Source of the DNA: Methanobrevibacter sp.
GTDB taxonomy: Archaea; Methanobacteriota; Methanobacteria; Methanobacteriales; Methanobacteriaceae
Direction of reading: 5' to 3'
Length of the DNA stretch: 64,000 bases
Assembly: GCF_030539665.1 (NCBI RefSeq)
Contig: NZ_JAUNXR010000004.1
Span: 101,088-165,087 of the forward strand
The position numbers were made by a program, and so were the translations under genes. Each line of letters opens with the position of its first letter. The stretch's first letter is position 1. Shown in pieces: positions 46,081-56,145 of the stretch. The notes below the pieces were generated by a model. It was not told where the DNA came from, did not search any database, and saw nothing but the letters and a program-made list of their open reading frames with translations.

Positions 46081-49000
46081 TTGAAAAAACAATTTTTATT
46101 CATTCTATTGATGGTGGGACTTATTTTTAGTTCAATTTCAGCCATTAATGCAATGGATAATGCAGATATTAATTCAAATAATGTTCTAACGGATGATGAT
46201 GTTATTATAGCTTCAAATTCTGATGATATTAGTGTAATTAATGCTAATGATGGATGTGTATCACTTGTGGCTCCGGATATTGTGAAATATTATAAAAACG
46301 ACACACACTGTGATGCAACATTAAACGACAAAAATGGTAATCCGCTTTCAAATCAAAGTTTAACTTTCACAGTCAAAGGCGTAAGCTATGTAAAAGTCAC
46401 TAATGAAAACGGGGTTGCTACATTGCCTATTAACTTAAGTCCGGGCAGTTATTTAATTTCCGTTTCATATTTTGGCGATTCATTATTTACAGTCGATTCA
46501 AATGTAGTGGTTTTGCCTACTGTTGTTGGTGGCGATCTTACCAAGTATTATAACAACGGTTCAGGATATTCAGTCAAGTTGGTTAATCCGGACGGCACTC
46601 CATTGGCCAATTCCAGGGTTGATATTACTGTTAAGGGCAAGACATATTCCAGAACCACCAATAGTGATGGGGTAGCTACCTTGCCGATTGGACTTAGTCA
46701 AGGCCAATATACTGTCAAGGCTCAAAACATGGCAGATAAAACATATAGGGAAGATACAATAACTGTTTTGCCTACTGTTGTTGGCGGGGACGTTAAGGGA
46801 TATTACAAAAATGTCCAGTATTATGTTACATTGGTAAAGAACGATGGCACTCCTTTAAGTTTCAGCAAGCTTTCATATAATATTGCTGGAAAGACTTATT
46901 CCTGGACTAGTGATAGTCAGGGAAAGGCTAAGTTAGTAATTAACCTTTCACCAGGTACTTATACAATAACAACAACCAATTTGGCAGACAAGACTTCCAG
47001 ACAGGATACTATAACTGTTTTGCCTACTATTATTGGTGGAGATGTTACTAAACGCTATAACAACGGTACAGGATATACAGTTAAATTAATAAGAGGAGAT
47101 GGCAGTCCATTAGCTAATTCCAAAGTTGCAATTACAGTTAAAGGAAAGACATACACTCAAACTACCAATAGTAACGGAGTGGCTACATTAGGAATTGGCC
47201 TTAGTCAGGGAACATATACTATCACTGCTCAAAACGTAGCGGACAAAACTTCAGTTTCAAACAAGATTGTAGTTTTACCGAATATTGAATGTGTTTCAGG
47301 TACTAAATACTATAAGAGCGGCAATCCATACACAGTAAAGTTGTATGCATTCAACGGCAAAACATTGGCAAATGCTAAAGTGCAATTTGTTGTTAATGGG
47401 AAAACATATACAAGTACTTCGGATAGTAATGGATTAGCCAAACTTAATCTCGGTACTTTTGGTAAAGGTACATATACCATAAAAGCAACCAATATGGCAG
47501 ATAAGACTTATATAACCACTACAGTTCAAGTATTGCCTAGTGTATCTGGTTCTAATGTGGATAAGCTATATTTGGATTATCAAAAACCATATGTTGTAAC
47601 TGTAGTTGATGATACAGGAAAACCATTGCAAGGTGCTCAACTTAAATGTACCATCTCGTCAAAGAATTATTATATAACAACAGATGCAAATGGTGTAGCT
47701 AAGTTGGAAATCAACCTTTATCCAGGTTCATACACTGTCAAAACAGTTTATATGAAAACTGGTGAATCATGTTCAAATTCTATCAAAGTTACTGGAAATG
47801 TTAGGACCAATATATATGATGTTACTACAAATATCAAAGAAAATTCAGGTAATACATTCCAAGTACGTTTAACCAACAATTTGAAACATGAGATAGCTAA
47901 AGTTCCGGTGATTATGGTAATCGATGGAAAATCTTATACTTCTTACACAAACAAGCAAGGTATTGCTAGTTTCAATCCAGATGTTGGCGTTGGAAACTAT
48001 GATGTGACTTATGTCTTTTTAGGTGACAATTATATGTTTGGAGCTTATAAAGACTCTAAAATCAGCATATTAAATGGAAAATTAGTTCAAATAGAAGTTA
48101 AAGATGATATTTTACATCAAGGAGATAACTTTGAAGTTACAGTTAAGGATACAAATGGAAAACCTTTAGCTAACCTTAGCGGATTCTTCACTGTGAAAGG
48201 CAATAACTATAATGTGTTGACTGATGATGATGGAGTAGCAAAATTGAAGATGAATCTCATTCCATCCAATGTTCTTGTTACATACACAGTAAATGAAAAT
48301 GGATACAGTTTTGTTAAACAATCTAGCTATGTAAAAATAATAGATTCAGATAAGGTCAAATTCAATAGCAATATTGTAAATTATGGAAAAGGTCAAAAAT
48401 TGCAAGTTAATCTTTTAATTGGAGACATTCCATTTTCAAACCAGCATGTAATTCTTAAAATAAATAATAAGGATTATGATGTAGTTACTGATAAGGACGG
48501 TATAGCTAGTTTGGAAATCAATTTGAATCCTGGAAAATATGATGTTATTTGTACATATGATGGTAATTCAAAAATACAGGGTGTTTCAAAAACAATTTCA
48601 ATTAACGTATTGAACAAAATGGAAACCAAGTTTGAATACCTTGGAAGCACAACATTGTATAAGGAAAATAAAAATAAGGGATGTACTGTAAAATTAACAG
48701 GATCAAATGGACTTCCTATTGCTGGTGAAACTGTTAAATTTACAATTAAAGGATCCGGCTTACCTGTTAGTTATAATAAAATTACAGACGAGAATGGGAT
48801 AGCTACACTGCCTATTAACTTAAATCAAGGTACCTATACCTTCAGTTATAGTTATGGGGGCAATTCTCAGTTCTCTGGAACTTCAGGATCTAAATCAGTT
48901 AAGATTGGAACTAAATTATATAATAGGAATAGTTATTATGTGATTTCCATTTCAGCTAACATGAATTTTGCAAACCTTAAAAAATTGGGAACTACCGATT

Positions 49001-49695
49001 TGTTCATCCATTCCTATAATATTGTCACATATGGTGAGCAGAAATTTATGGATTGGGTAAAAACCGTTAATTCCTATGGCATTTACGTGCACCTTTGGGT
49101 TTCAATCTATCAAAGTTCAGGACCTAACTATTCTCCTGTTTTGTCAAATGGACAACCTGATTATACCATCATTAATCAGGCTCTTGCAGAAGCCAAATAT
49201 TATTCAACTTTGGATGTGGATGGTATTTCTCTTGATTTTGTAAGATTCCCAAGCAATGCTTACAAATATTCCATAGCTACTTCACTTATCAATAATTTGG
49301 TAAAGGATTATTCCAATATTGTACGTAGCTATAATCCTGATTTGATACTATCATTTGCTTGCATCGCTAGAGCAGAAAAAACTGCATACTACTTTGGTCA
49401 GGATGTTCCTACAATTTCAAAATATGTTGATGTTGTTATTCCTTTAATTTATAAGTCAAGCTTTGTAGGAAATAAAAACGCCATAATTTATAATTATGCA
49501 AAATGGGCTCATGATCATAGTAGTGTTCCTATTTGGGCATCTTTATTAGGATATAGGGCAGATGCGCTTCAAATTCCGATACCATTGTCAGAACTTTACA
49601 GTGACTGTAGAATAGTTATCAGTGCAGGTGCTTCAGGCATATCTATTTATAAATGGGGGAAGTCATATTCTCCTAACTTTGGAACATTGTTTTAA
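46081..49695 (+). CDS. secreted Ig-repeat protein with C-terminal glycosidase-like domain (paralog 2)
   Basis: A 1204-aa paralog of the previous gene. Signal peptide at about 1-24 (ending INA before MDN), about ten Ig-like repeats with GGDLTKYYNNG and KGKTYSRTT style motifs, and the TIM-barrel-like domain from about 943: KKLGTTDLFIHSYN, GIYVHLWVSIYQ, DGISLDFVRFPS (Asp at about 1052), DVVIPLIYKSSF and ISIYKWG at the end. I use TTG at 46081, matching the TTG and spacing of its two paralogs, with GGAGAAG upstream; an in-frame GTG at 46066 would include the SD in the coding region. Function is inferred as for paralog 1. Confidence 0.85.
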   Translation: MKKQFLFILLMVGLIFSSISAINAMDNADINSNNVLTDDDVIIASNSDDISVINANDGCVSLVAPDIVKYYKNDTHCDATLNDKNGNPLSNQSLTFTVKGVSYVKVTNENGVATLPINLSPGSYLISVSYFGDSLFTVDSNVVVLPTVVGGDLTKYYNNGSGYSVKLVNPDGTPLANSRVDITVKGKTYSRTTNSDGVATLPIGLSQGQYTVKAQNMADKTYREDTITVLPTVVGGDVKGYYKNVQYYVTLVKNDGTPLSFSKLSYNIAGKTYSWTSDSQGKAKLVINLSPGTYTITTTNLADKTSRQDTITVLPTIIGGDVTKRYNNGTGYTVKLIRGDGSPLANSKVAITVKGKTYTQTTNSNGVATLGIGLSQGTYTITAQNVADKTSVSNKIVVLPNIECVSGTKYYKSGNPYTVKLYAFNGKTLANAKVQFVVNGKTYTSTSDSNGLAKLNLGTFGKGTYTIKATNMADKTYITTTVQVLPSVSGSNVDKLYLDYQKPYVVTVVDDTGKPLQGAQLKCTISSKNYYITTDANGVAKLEINLYPGSYTVKTVYMKTGESCSNSIKVTGNVRTNIYDVTTNIKENSGNTFQVRLTNNLKHEIAKVPVIMVIDGKSYTSYTNKQGIASFNPDVGVGNYDVTYVFLGDNYMFGAYKDSKISILNGKLVQIEVKDDILHQGDNFEVTVKDTNGKPLANLSGFFTVKGNNYNVLTDDDGVAKLKMNLIPSNVLVTYTVNENGYSFVKQSSYVKIIDSDKVKFNSNIVNYGKGQKLQVNLLIGDIPFSNQHVILKINNKDYDVVTDKDGIASLEINLNPGKYDVICTYDGNSKIQGVSKTISINVLNKMETKFEYLGSTTLYKENKNKGCTVKLTGSNGLPIAGETVKFTIKGSGLPVSYNKITDENGIATLPINLNQGTYTFSYSYGGNSQFSGTSGSKSVKIGTKLYNRNSYYVISISANMNFANLKKLGTTDLFIHSYNIVTYGEQKFMDWVKTVNSYGIYVHLWVSIYQSSGPNYSPVLSNGQPDYTIINQALAEAKYYSTLDVDGISLDFVRFPSNAYKYSIATSLINNLVKDYSNIVRSYNPDLILSFACIARAEKTAYYFGQDVPTISKYVDVVIPLIYKSSFVGNKNAIIYNYAKWAHDHSSVPIWASLLGYRADALQIPIPLSELYSDCRIVISAGASGISIYKWGKSYSPNFGTLF

Positions 49696-49707
49696 AATTT
49701 AAACATT

Positions 49708-49731
49708 ATGTAAAAATTCATTTTTTTACAT
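49708..49731 (+). terminator. hairpin terminator after paralog 2
   Basis: Arms ATGTAAAAA (49708-49716) and the matching TTTTTACAT (49723-49731) with a short loop lie shortly past the stop; more T-rich sequence follows. Confidence 0.65.
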
Positions 49732-50178
49732 CTTTCTTTTTTATGTTTTTGACTTATTCAATTGTTTTTGTAAATTTATGTTATTTTAATTAAAATTAGT
49801 TTTTTACTTCAATACTAATTGATATATTGTTATTTTTATTTTTATTAGAACTAATGTATGGATTTTTCTTTATAATCATTGTCATTATTGGTTTTTAGCT
49901 TATATAATGATTTATTGTTGAGTTTTATAAAATAATTGTTTTTATTATTTAATTTCTTTTATACTGATGTTAATTTACTTATTTTTTTATTATACTCAAA
50001 AACAATCTTTTATATTTATTTTTATCCGCAATACTATTCGTGTTTCTTTTTTAAAGACCACACAATCGATGCTATAAATAAATACATTTATATAATAACA
50101 TCACCCAAATTAATATTGTATGAATATTTTTAATGATATTCATAGTTGTTAAAATTTAAGTATAGGAGGCAAATAGTT
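49732..50178. other. AT-rich intergenic region before paralog 3
   Basis: No convincing gene. A 65-codon frame at 49936-50133 is very Phe/Tyr/Ile-rich and looks like a by-product of base composition. A TATA candidate TTTATATA is at 50087-50094, about 85 nt before the TTG start, and GGAGG at 50165-50169 is the SD. Confidence 0.5.
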
Positions 50179-53100
50179 TTGAAGAAACGTTTTTTATTCA
50201 TTTTATTAATAGTTGGAATAATGTTATGTTCATTTTCCGCAGTTAGTGCAATGGATAATAATGATTTAAATTCTACAGAATTTATTTCACATGATACAAA
50301 TGCTATAGATTTAGTTAGTGTATCAGATACTTCAGATGTTAACAACGAAAATAATGGGGATGTTGCTTTAAATGCAAATGACAATGCAAAAAGTTCCAGT
50401 TCTCAAGAGAGAAATAGGACCGTAACCCTTTCTGCTCCAGATTTAGATAAATATTATAAAAATGGAACAGATTTTGAGGCTATTTTAACTGATAGTGAGG
50501 GTAATCCAATTGAAAATCAGGATATTGTCATATGTATAAAAGGTGAAAAGTTCCCTAATGGCATATTTTATACAAAAACCACTAATGATTTAGGTAATGT
50601 TAAATTGCCAATTAATTTGCTTCAAGGGCAATATGCCATTACTGCAACCTACAAAGGTAATGAAATTTATGATTCTGCAGTAAGCGAAGCAAAAGTTAAT
50701 GTCATGCCTAACGTGATTGGTGGAGATCTTACTAAGTATTATAAAAATGGAACTCAATATTATGTTACATTGGTTGGTGGAGTTAATAGTGCTCCTTTAG
50801 CAAATGCTAAAGTTGCTATTACTGTAAAAGGTAAGACTTATACTTTCACTACTGATGAGTCAGGTGTAGCATGTTTACCTATTAACCTTAGTCCAGGATC
50901 TTATACCATTGTAGCTCAGAACCTAGTTGATAAGACTTCAAGGTCTGATATAGTTAAAGTATTACCTACCATGTCTACTGGTGATTTGACTAAAGTATAT
51001 TTAGACAATCATCACTTCAATGCAATTGTTGTAAAAGATGATGGTAGTCCATCTGTAGGAAGTAAGGTAAGTTTCACCATTAAAGGTAAGACTTATACTA
51101 TGACTACTGATGCAAATGGTATAGCTACTTTACCTATTAACCTTAGTCCTGGAACATATAGTATATCTACACGTAATCTACTTGATGGTGTTACTTATAC
51201 TAATACCGTTAAAGTATTAACTGGGGTAAAAACCAGTATTAAGGTAACTGATAGCACAATTGTTGAAAATGCTGGCAATACTGTTAATGCCACTTTATTC
51301 AATGAATTAGGTTATACAGTACCTAATATGGCAATTACTTTGGTTATAAATAATGCAAAATATACTGCTACTACCAATAGTGATGGTGTTGCAATTTTCA
51401 CTCCTACTGTTAGTGCAGGAAACTATAAAGTTACTTACAGCTTTGCTGCCACCGGTGCGTATAAGGCATCATCAGCAAACAGCGTTATTAATGTATTAAA
51501 TGGTAAGCAAGTAACTTTCGATGTTGATGAAACACTCATCCAAAAAGGATCTTCTTTCAATGTCCTAGTTAAGGATATGGAAGGTACTCCTGTATCAGAT
51601 GTTAATTTATACTTTACACTTAATGGTGTAAATTACAATTCAAAAACAAATGATGAAGGTATAGCTAGCATAGTCATTAACGAAAATCCAGGTATAGTAA
51701 TAATATCCTATGCAGTTAATGAAACTGGCTATTCAAACGCAAAGGGCAGTACTGAATTGATGGTTATTTCATCTAACAAGACTGCTTTATCAACAAACAC
51801 AACTTCAGTAATTAGAGACAACAATGAGAAATTTTACGTCAAACTTTCAGTGGATGACATTCCATTGGCAAATGAGAACATCGTAATATCAGTCAATGGG
51901 GCAAACTACAATGTCATTACAAACGCTGGGGGTTGGGCAAGTTTACCGATTAATTTGTTACCTGGTCAATACAACATGATTTGTACATTTGCAGGAAATT
52001 CCAAATTTGAAGGATCTTCCAAAACCTTTGTACTTGAAGTAAAAAACATCGATTCAAGCAATCTCGAGTATTTGGGTGGTGCTGAATATGTTAAGGGAAC
52101 CAAATCATTTGAGGTCATGTTAACCGATTCAAACAACAATCCTTTGACCAACATGCCTATTTTGATTACCGTCTCTTGCAAGTCATTCACCAAAACCTAT
52201 ACTATGTATACAGATGCTGACGGTATCGCTTCATTGCCTATCAACTTAAACAATGGAGAATACACAATCGGATACAAGTTCGAAGGAAATTCCAAACACG
52301 CTCCAGTACAAGGATCACAGGACATTCGTGTAATTCCTGCAGGTTCTTCCTACGGATTCGGATACTGGTTATTTGGAGCAGATATGGAGAAAGCTGATTT
52401 AGCAAGTCTTTCAAGTCAAGGAACTACTCAAATATTCCTTAATTCCTACGCATTTACCGTTCACGGAGAAAAAAAGGTAAGTGAATGGATTAAAAAAGCT
52501 AATTCACATGGAATTAAAGTACATATATGGATGGAAACATTCTATGACGGTGCATTTATATCACCACTTTTATCTGACGGTACACCAAATTATGCATATT
52601 TCAATCAAAAAATCAATGAAGCTAAATATTATGCAGGCGTATCTGGTGTAAGTGGTATTCATCTTGATTATATTAGATTCCCTGGAAATGCATACAAATA
52701 TACCAATGGGGTCTCAGCAATCAACGAATTTGTACAAATGTGTTGTAATGCTGTTCGTACAGTCAATCCAAATGTTATAATGTCTGCAGCTGTAATGCCT
52801 GAAAAATCAGCTAATGCATATTACTATGGTCAGGACATTGCCTTTATGGGAAAACATCTCGATGTTATCATTCCTATGATCTATAAAGGTAATTATGGAG
52901 CATCTACTGCTTGGATTACCAGCACAACCAAATGGTTTGTTGAAAATTCACAAGGAGCTCAAATCTGGTCAGGATTACAAGGATACAAATCCGATAGTAA
53001 TGTGGTTCCATTGTCAGCTTCAGAAATCACTGGTGATGCTAGTGCTGCGCTTAACGGTGGAGCTCAAGGTGCTATCGTATTCAGATGGGGAGTTACAAAC

Positions 53101-54714
53101 TTTGCAGATTTCAAATCTGCAAACAAAGCTCCAGTTCCTGATGTTCCAGTTGGAACTACATTCACCAAAGCTGAAATAGAACAAGGTGCAGCATCTTTGA
53201 AAAGCTATATAGAATCTAAAGGTGTTTTGCCGGAATCAATAAATATTGGAAATAAAGTATGTACCGTTCCACAGTTATTATACTTGATGGCACAGTACAC
53301 TGCAAATTATAATAGTCAGAATCAATTTACTGTAGTTAAAGTAGGCAATCCTGATACTTCAACTGGTGATGGGATGCGTAAGAAATTCATGAAAGCTGAT
53401 TTCGTCACCACTGCAAAAGATATTGTTGACTATGTCAATCAATATGAAAAAGCACCAAGTTTCATGTCTACTTCCATAGGTAAAATCAAGTATTCTGCAT
53501 TGGTATATTCATTTGCAAGAATTGTAAGCTTTACTGCAACAAATAAAGCTTTGCCTGCTTATGTTTATGTCACCAACATTGTGGACGACTATTCAATGAC
53601 TGTTGTAATGAAACCTTCAGTTTCAACCAAAAACTACAAATATATCAATTATGAAACTACTTGGTTGAGTTACTGTCCAAAATGTGGTTATTATGCAACT
53701 TTATTAAACAATCCAAAAGGCACTCCTGAAGGTGAAATTACCTGTGCTCAATGTGATTCCGATTACTGTGGAGTTACTGGTAAAAATAAGATTGCATCTT
53801 CTAATGTTTATTTAACAAAGCTTAGTGATAGTGTTCCTGCAGATCCGGCAGGTCCAGGTAATGTAGTTACATTTAATGATATTTTAGATGCAGCTATTCG
53901 TGTAAAAGGTTATTTAGAAGCAAATGGTGAAATGCCTTTGACAGTTAATGTAGGTGGAAATAAATTATCCACAGCACAATATTTATATTTAGTTTCAAAA
54001 GCTATTGCAAATACCGCTAACTCTAACTTTAGCGACATTGAAATTAAAGATGTTAATGATGCTGAAAATCCAAATGGAGATACCATCTCATCAACCTTAA
54101 ACAAAACCCAATATACAGATTTAGCAAACAGAGTTGCCAAATTCATTTTAGAATATGGACAAGCTCCTAATTATGCTAGTTCTGATGTTGGAAAAATATG
54201 TTACGATGAATTGGTTGATGCGTTCTCCAGAATCATGGCATTTTATTCAAATAACAATAAGGTAATGCCGTCCACTGTAGCTATTAAATGGGGAGGAAGC
54301 AGTTCCTCAACCATATCTGCATTGGCAGAATCATTGACTAAAGGTTTAACTTCAACCACTGCTAAAGCTACTGCGTTATTCAACTATGTAAGGGATTACA
54401 TTACTTATGAATATTATGAAAACACCAGAAAAGGTGCTGAAGGAACTTTAGTATCCAAAGGTGGTAACTGTTGTGATCAATCACAATTATTAGTGGCAAT
54501 GGCAAGATCTGTTGGTTTAACTGTCAGATTTGAACATGGTAAATGTTCATTCAGTTCAGGTTTATACACTGGACATGTATGGGTTCAATTCCAAATTGAT
54601 GGTAAATGGGTTAACGCTGATCCTACAAGTACAAGAAATTCACTTGGGGTCATTAACAACTGGAGAACCAGTAGTTACACTCATTTCGGATACTATGACG
54701 TTTTACCATTCTAA
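50179..54714 (+). CDS. secreted surface protein: Ig repeats, glycosidase-like domain, pseudomurein-binding repeats, transglutaminase/C71-like peptidase (paralog 3)
   Basis: A 1511-aa protein with four parts. Signal peptide at about 1-24; Ig-like repeats to about 715; a GHL10-like TIM-barrel domain at about 722-981 with GIHLDYIRFPG (Asp at about 830), DVIIPMIYKG and IVFRWG; then pseudomurein-binding repeats (about 992-1390) with LKSYIESKGVLPESINIG and RVKGYLEANGEMPLTVNVG style units, interrupted by a zinc-binding insert (YCPKCGYY, CAQCDSDYC) at about 1164-1200. The C-terminus has GGNCCDQSQ (Cys about 1431), TGHVWVQ (His about 1466) and NADPTS (Asp about 1481), a transglutaminase-type triad like that of pseudomurein endoisopeptidases (family C71). 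It probably binds and cuts the cell wall peptide; the glycosidase-like part might cut the glycan. TTG at 50179 follows GGAGG. Confidence 0.85.
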   Translation: MKKRFLFILLIVGIMLCSFSAVSAMDNNDLNSTEFISHDTNAIDLVSVSDTSDVNNENNGDVALNANDNAKSSSSQERNRTVTLSAPDLDKYYKNGTDFEAILTDSEGNPIENQDIVICIKGEKFPNGIFYTKTTNDLGNVKLPINLLQGQYAITATYKGNEIYDSAVSEAKVNVMPNVIGGDLTKYYKNGTQYYVTLVGGVNSAPLANAKVAITVKGKTYTFTTDESGVACLPINLSPGSYTIVAQNLVDKTSRSDIVKVLPTMSTGDLTKVYLDNHHFNAIVVKDDGSPSVGSKVSFTIKGKTYTMTTDANGIATLPINLSPGTYSISTRNLLDGVTYTNTVKVLTGVKTSIKVTDSTIVENAGNTVNATLFNELGYTVPNMAITLVINNAKYTATTNSDGVAIFTPTVSAGNYKVTYSFAATGAYKASSANSVINVLNGKQVTFDVDETLIQKGSSFNVLVKDMEGTPVSDVNLYFTLNGVNYNSKTNDEGIASIVINENPGIVIISYAVNETGYSNAKGSTELMVISSNKTALSTNTTSVIRDNNEKFYVKLSVDDIPLANENIVISVNGANYNVITNAGGWASLPINLLPGQYNMICTFAGNSKFEGSSKTFVLEVKNIDSSNLEYLGGAEYVKGTKSFEVMLTDSNNNPLTNMPILITVSCKSFTKTYTMYTDADGIASLPINLNNGEYTIGYKFEGNSKHAPVQGSQDIRVIPAGSSYGFGYWLFGADMEKADLASLSSQGTTQIFLNSYAFTVHGEKKVSEWIKKANSHGIKVHIWMETFYDGAFISPLLSDGTPNYAYFNQKINEAKYYAGVSGVSGIHLDYIRFPGNAYKYTNGVSAINEFVQMCCNAVRTVNPNVIMSAAVMPEKSANAYYYGQDIAFMGKHLDVIIPMIYKGNYGASTAWITSTTKWFVENSQGAQIWSGLQGYKSDSNVVPLSASEITGDASAALNGGAQGAIVFRWGVTNFADFKSANKAPVPDVPVGTTFTKAEIEQGAASLKSYIESKGVLPESINIGNKVCTVPQLLYLMAQYTANYNSQNQFTVVKVGNPDTSTGDGMRKKFMKADFVTTAKDIVDYVNQYEKAPSFMSTSIGKIKYSALVYSFARIVSFTATNKALPAYVYVTNIVDDYSMTVVMKPSVSTKNYKYINYETTWLSYCPKCGYYATLLNNPKGTPEGEITCAQCDSDYCGVTGKNKIASSNVYLTKLSDSVPADPAGPGNVVTFNDILDAAIRVKGYLEANGEMPLTVNVGGNKLSTAQYLYLVSKAIANTANSNFSDIEIKDVNDAENPNGDTISSTLNKTQYTDLANRVAKFILEYGQAPNYASSDVGKICYDELVDAFSRIMAFYSNNNKVMPSTVAIKWGGSSSSTISALAESLTKGLTSTTAKATALFNYVRDYITYEYYENTRKGAEGTLVSKGGNCCDQSQLLVAMARSVGLTVRFEHGKCSFSSGLYTGHVWVQFQIDGKWVNADPTSTRNSLGVINNWRTSSYTHFGYYDVLPF

Positions 54715-54715
54715 G

Positions 54716-54736
54716 AAAAATTAATTTTTTTCTTAC
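54716..54736 (+). terminator. A/T hairpin and T-tract after paralog 3
   Basis: AAGAAAAATT and AATTTTTTTCTT past the stop can pair; T-rich sequence continues to about 54756. The stem is all A-T apart from one pair, so it is weaker than the others. Confidence 0.5.
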
Positions 54737-54791
54737 TTCTTTTTTTTTTATTTTTTGCTTATTTTTTCAGAATTCTTACTTTATTATGAAA

Positions 54792-54828
54792 TTTAGGTTA
54801 GCCAAAAATATTTATATGCCTAAAGGCA
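54792..54828. promoter_or_regulatory. promoter with DtxR-like operators around the TATA box
   Basis: TTTAGGTTAGCC at 54792-54803 matches the left half of the DtxR/IdeR consensus. TTTATAT at 54811-54817 is the TATA box, and a perfect palindrome TGCCT-AA-AGGCA lies at 54817-54828, right after it. Both flank or overlap the promoter of the DtxR-family gene at 54853, so autoregulation by metal is plausible. Confidence 0.55.
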
Positions 54829-54852
54829 ATATTATATTGATTTGGTGGTAAG

Positions 54853-55554
54853 ATGTCAAGTGATAATATTAGTCAGAATATCGAAGAATATTTAGAAGTT
54901 CTTTATCGTAATGGAAGCAATAAAGAACAAGTTTCAACAACTACACTATCTAAAGAATTAAATATAGCTCCAGGTAGTGTAACACAGATGCTCAAAAAAT
55001 TGGAAAAATTAGACTATATTGAGTATGTTCCATATAAGGGAGCTTCTTTAACAGATGCTGGGATGAAAATAGCTCAAAAGATTACAAGAAAACATAGGAT
55101 TCTTGAAAAGTTTTTAACAGATATCCTTAAGATCAAGGATGAAAATGTCCATGAACAGGCTTGTGAAATGGAACACAGTTTATCCGATGAGGCTGAAAGG
55201 GCATTGTGTTTCATGTTAAACCAACCTGATTTATGTCCTGATGAAAAAATAATTCCTGCATGTAACTTTATGTTTGGCAATTGTAATGATTGCATTTCTG
55301 AAAAAGATTTTGATAATGTTGTTATTAGGGATAATAATCTTTTATCTTTGTCTGAAGTTAATTCCAATGCTGATGGAATAGTTCATTTCATACGTGGGAA
55401 TGAGGATTTGATTGATGAAATCAAAAGCGTTGGGATTGATATTGGAACTGAAATTGATTTTAATAAAAAGGATAATATTATCACTTTACTTGACGATGGG
55501 ACTTCAATAAGTCCTTCTAAGGACTTTTTAAACAATATTTTTATTAAAATCTAA
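54853..55554 (+). CDS. DtxR-family metal-dependent repressor
   Basis: A 233-aa regulator. Residues 1-65 form a winged helix with VSTTTLSKELNIAPGSVTQML and YIEYVPYKGASLTDAG; residues 66-140 form the metal-binding and dimerisation domain with ITRKHRILEKFL, VHEQACEMEHSLSDEAE; and from about 150 there is an SH3/FeoA-like C-terminal domain. The metal is Fe or Mn; the residues E, C, H in CEMEH fit site ligands. A CNFMFGNCNDC stretch adds three cysteines before the C-terminal domain, which is unusual. ATG at 54853 has GGTGGTAAG. The promoter holds matching palindromes. Confidence 0.92.
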   Translation: MSSDNISQNIEEYLEVLYRNGSNKEQVSTTTLSKELNIAPGSVTQMLKKLEKLDYIEYVPYKGASLTDAGMKIAQKITRKHRILEKFLTDILKIKDENVHEQACEMEHSLSDEAERALCFMLNQPDLCPDEKIIPACNFMFGNCNDCISEKDFDNVVIRDNNLLSLSEVNSNADGIVHFIRGNEDLIDEIKSVGIDIGTEIDFNKKDNIITLLDDGTSISPSKDFLNNIFIKI

Positions 55555-55629
55555 TTTTTTTTTTGACTAATGTTTATATATAAATTAAAACATAATCATA
55601 ATATTATTAAATATTTTTACGGTGTTTTA

Positions 55630-56145
55630 ATGCGTGGAAATTTATCTAATGACATTATTTCTATTAAGATTGAAGAGGGTAGTAAAAAACCAATAGCTTT
55701 GCATGAAAAGAGCCTTTTTGGTAAAATAGAGGCTGATACTTTACAACTTTCTTTGATTGAAGGTTGCTATTTATTGGAAAAGAATAGATTGAACATTTTT
55801 AAGGATGATGAAAAGCTTGATGTTGCATATTTTATTGATTTGCTTAAATCCAAAGACTTGTACAGCAAATATATAGTATATAGGGATTTGAAGGACAGAG
55901 GTTATGTTATCAAAACAGGATTTAAGTATGGCTCTGAGTTTCGTTTGTATGACCGTGGAAGGTCTCCAGGCAAAGGTCACTCAGATTATTTGGTAAAGGT
56001 TATTTTTGAAAATTATGATATTAATGCATTAGATTTTGCAAGCTATGTTCGTATTGCACACGGTGTCAATAAAAAATTGTTATTGGCAATCGTTGATGAG
56101 GATTTTGATATTACCTATTACAATGTGGAATGGACAAGGCCGTAA
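55630..56145 (+). CDS. endA: tRNA-splicing endonuclease
   Basis: A 171-aa homodimer- or homotetramer-type archaeal splicing endonuclease that cuts bulge-helix-bulge sites in pre-tRNA. Seen: an N-terminal domain of about 80 residues, then the catalytic domain with YVIKTGFKYGSEFRLYDRG (Tyr), GKGHSDYLVK (His) and HGVNKKLLLAIV (Lys). I use ATG at 55630 (MRGN) since GGTG lies just upstream; the longer frame from 55570 has a Lys/Asn/His-rich start of no family likeness. Confidence 0.94.
   Translation: MRGNLSNDIISIKIEEGSKKPIALHEKSLFGKIEADTLQLSLIEGCYLLEKNRLNIFKDDEKLDVAYFIDLLKSKDLYSKYIVYRDLKDRGYVIKTGFKYGSEFRLYDRGRSPGKGHSDYLVKVIFENYDINALDFASYVRIAHGVNKKLLLAIVDEDFDITYYNVEWTRP

Noticed and set aside
49936-50133. 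A 65-codon open frame between surface genes
   Set aside because: Composition is extreme (Phe, Tyr, Ile), there is no SD or domain, and the presumed promoter of the next gene lies inside it.
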